Origin: Parascedosporium putredinis
Lineage: Eukaryota > Ascomycota > Sordariomycetes > Microascales > Microascaceae
Reading direction: 5' to 3'
Length of the DNA stretch: 64,000 bases
NCBI GenBank assembly: GCA_949357655.1
Contig: CASHTG010000018.1
Location: 1,116,001 to 1,180,000, forward strand
Part shown: piece after piece, positions 61,257-64,000 of the stretch
Position numbering within the stretch: the stretch's first letter is position 1
How the letters are laid out: each line of letters begins with the position of its first letter
Notes under the pieces: generated by a model
The model's input: only the letters and a program-made list of their open reading frames with translations
Told to the model about the DNA's origin: nothing
Database searches by the model: none
Made by a program: the position numbers and the translations under genes

Positions 61257-64000
61257 AAAGCGAGCTCGTGAGTACAATGAGCAGTGCCCACGGCCAAAGC
61301 CTAGTCAGCTCCAACCTAAAATTCTTTAGGGTCCTTTTTGTGGGCAATTGATCACTTGGGCTGCCGGTTGTTGCCATTAATATGTACTCCCAAATTCCCG
61401 CTACTATAAAGTACTGCCATGGGAGCATCCCCATTTAATCTCGGATTGGATCGACTATTGCTATCGTCCCGTAGACCGATCACGAACCAGAAATCTCGTT
61501 CTCGCCTCGTTTTTCTTTTCTTTTTTTTTTCTTTTTCTTTTTCTTTTCTTCTCCCTTTCGGTGGACAACCCGGTATACATTATTTACCAGCTACCCCCAA
61601 TGGATCAATCGCAGTAGTATGAAGTAAGTACCGAGGCGTGATGACAAAGACATCAAGAATTGGCGAGAAGCCAATCGACCGATGGATGTCGTGGTTCGCC
61701 GCCATGGTGCTAGTACCTCTGCAATAAGATAACCTCATTCCGCTTAAAGATAAATAAAAGCAAGTGTGCCATCTCCGTCAGTTGTGTCAGCCACCATGCT
61801 GAAGGCTGGCCACCGAGAGGACCGGACAGCCCGACCTGGCTGCCATCAGCGGGATGTCCGCTATTTCTCCGTTGGTGTCTTCAACACCACGTCGAGCAGG
61901 AAGCTGTCTCAAACCTTCAATCGAGATCTATGGATGCATGACGTGGAGTACCTGCTTAGCCTGGAGGCAACCAAACCCAAGTGAGCACCGCCAACGTCAA
62001 CGGCACAGTAGGAAATGGGTCAGCGAGAACTGATGATTGCTTGTTGTGTACAAGCAAATGTCGGTCAGCATCCACTCCCTTTCAATGCCTCACCGTCCAG
62101 GATTATCGCTTGGCTTTCCATGACCCCCACAATCCTCAGGGTTGTGATTATTCGCTGGTCTCTCGGTTGTCAAATAGATGGTCATACGGCAAGACGAGAG
62201 AAAGCGATGCCAGAAAAAGGGAGAGAAAAAACAGAACGAGGCCATAGTTCACCGAATGGACAATTCGCGGGCGTGTAGCCCACGTTTAGAGACAGATGCC
62301 AAAAAGGCGTTTGGCTTGTTCCCAATCCGTATGCCTATTGCCCCATTCGCAAACTAAAGTCGATGCTAGTCTCGCTCAAAGGTACAAGAAGTGCATAGCG
62401 CAAATTGATGTCGGCGAGTTAGCCTGTAGATTTTCCCTGGGCGTGTTCAAACTGCTTCCATTCTTGTTCTCGAGCGTCTAGAAAGCCGACTGATCCCTAA
62501 CTTGTGGCACTTGGCAACGCTGTTGAGTGGGTTGAAGGCCTGGAGGCGGTGGGGTTAGCAGTGGTGGAGCGGGTAATTATGGATCAACGAGACTGCAGAG
62601 TCCACGTTGCTCTTTGCGCCCGCGGGTTTCCTCCGTTCGAGGCAATATTCACATTCCATGCCCTCAACTCCATCCTGCAGGATTATATTTCCGACCGGGG
62701 AACCAAGAGGAAAATTTCTCGGAAGACGAGGAGCATCGTGGCCCGACTGCCAGCGCCTACAAGTAGCGTGCTGCATCCGGCCATCAACGGCTTACCCTCT
62801 CCCACCAAAGTACTTGGGTTCAAGGAGCTGGCCCATTTTGTGAGATCGGAGGTCACATATCGGAGAGGTGCAAAGTAAAGTGTCTGAGTGTCTTGAGTGA
62901 GCTGTCAGACTTGGCAGCGTAGCTTGTGCCAGCCACATTTCAGAACCGAAAACCGCTGGTGGTATTTCGAGAAAGGTTGGGGAAGGGCTTGAGGGTATCA
63001 TTGTGCCAGCTTCCATCTCGGGCTTCAGGGCTAAGACCACCCGAGCCTCCACCCTTTTACCCTTCATAGATCAATTAGTCCATCCAATCCATTCGGTCCC
63101 CAGACATCGGGCGCGAGGGCTTGTCACTCTTCCTAGACCGTCTTAGCTTCTGTCAATGATCGGTCTGAAGAAGGAGCCCCCTTCGCATCCGCATTCCAAT
63201 TGTCACTCAATGACGGAGGAGCCCCGGAACCTCCTCAAGAAGAAACAGAAGACCCTGGCGAAGGACTAAACGCTGGCCAAGCACTCGCCCCTCCTCGGGC
63301 AAGAGCATGGCCGTCATTGAACCTTGTTTCTCTTCCTCCTCCCTGTGCTGCACTAATAAACTTCCTGCTCCCTGAAGAAGGAGGTGCGGGCCCGATGTGG
63401 GCACCCATGTCGTGTACTCCAGGGAGTTTGGCAAGCGCTGGCGTTGCTGCAAGGTGTCGGATCTGGGAGTGCAAGTGGGTCTTGGGAATGAACTGCGTCC
63501 GAGAGCCACGAGAGGAAGTGGAGGGTGGAGGGGCGATTTCTTTCTGCTCTTTTCCGGTCGGATTGAACAGAACAGAGAAGTGGTGTTGGTGTCCTTCAGA
63601 ACCCTAGTGAGTGCCACTGAAAAGATGACAGTCCGTCAAGAATGCTACTTGTAGATCACGATTCTAGCGTGGAGAACCTCTTCTCGGCCAGTAACCAATA
63701 CCCTCCGCACCAAGGGACTAGCTTGGCCTGACCACAGATCTCTTGCAGTCAAGCCATTAAAAGCCTCGGGATTTACATTGCAAAGAAAGAAAAAAAAAAG
63801 AAAAGAAAAAGAAAAAGACAAGGGGAGTCCGAATGGAGGGACGAGCCAGGCTCACGGGCACTTGGGTGAGTGATGAGAGCACCTTGAGGAAGCGGGAATA
63901 CTTCGTGGCATTCAGGAAGCCGATCCTTAACATCCGACGGATGCTTTTTGCATGCCATCACCACCACTGGATAGAACCCCACCTGACGGGTACTCTCTAG

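Larger units (their letters stand above)
59939..64000. other. Upstream region of the Zn2Cys6 gene to the window end
   Basis: Four kilobases, beginning with the promoter/leader of the transcription factor (CT-rich on the minus strand to about 60540). Tetranucleotide-based arrays lie at 60678-60725 and 61155-61256. T/C-rich stretches at 61510-61555 and an A/G-rich stretch at 63780-63820 follow. The open frames (up to 136 codons) overlap on both strands without recognisable motifs, so I call no gene. Confidence 0.55.

Noticed and set aside
63200..63617. 135-136 codon frames on both strands near the window end
   Set aside because: Mutually antisense, low-complexity Pro/Leu/Glu-rich peptides with no motif.
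1..64000. CRISPR array, bacterial operon, plasmid or phage elements
   Set aside because: Introns, fungal protein families and the absence of direct repeats with spacers exclude a prokaryotic reading.

Overview
The window is nuclear DNA of a filamentous ascomycete (Pezizomycotina; a Sordariomycete is my inference). The reasons are short introns of about 58-189 nt with GTRNGT donors, CTRAC-like branch sites and YAG acceptors, a fungal RPB1 with a degenerate C-terminal heptad tail, an SSB-class Hsp70, an Msb1/Mug8-domain protein, a Zn2Cys6/fungal_trans regulator, and pyrimidine-rich leaders before start codons. Gene density is low: nine genes I can support in 64 kb.

Layout. 1-4.9 kb: the 3' three quarters or more of RPB1 (RNA polymerase II largest subunit, + strand), entering from outside the window. 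4.9-22.2 kb: a 17 kb stretch with no convincing gene, only microsatellites and short chance frames. 22.2 kb: an 84-residue small protein (+) with a TATA-like box and CT-rich leader. 28.5-29.2 kb: a small F-box/2EXR-like protein (+). 31.0-33.4 kb: SSB-type Hsp70 (-), divergent from a DUF726/Mil1-like alpha/beta hydrolase (+, 34.5-37.0 kb). 37.4-38.4 kb: a TDG/Mug-type mismatch uracil/thymine DNA glycosylase (-), convergent with the hydrolase. 39.9-43.4 kb: an Msb1/Mug8 polarity-type protein (-). 49.2-50.5 kb: uracil-DNA glycosylase UNG1 (-). 53.1-54.6 kb: an MTM1/SLC25A39-type mitochondrial carrier (-). 56.6-59.9 kb: an eight-exon Zn2Cys6 transcription factor (-). The last 4 kb is intergenic.

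Most of these are housekeeping genes with no operon-like logic: transcription (RPB1, Zn2Cys6 factor), nascent-chain folding (SSB1), base excision repair (two different UDG-superfamily enzymes about 11 kb apart), trafficking/lipid function (Mil1-like), polarity (Msb1-like) and mitochondrial metabolite/metal homeostasis (MTM1-like).

The most important thing for a reader is that every recognisable gene from 28 kb onward is interrupted by single-base losses, usually in short homopolymers (C or G runs above all). I located about 23 such places. Adding back one base at each restores conserved protein, and the corrected exon lengths then come out as whole codons. RPB1 has none. This looks like homopolymer under-calling in the assembly rather than pseudogenes or programmed frameshifting. 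Gene spans below are therefore given through the frameshifts, with the break positions listed.
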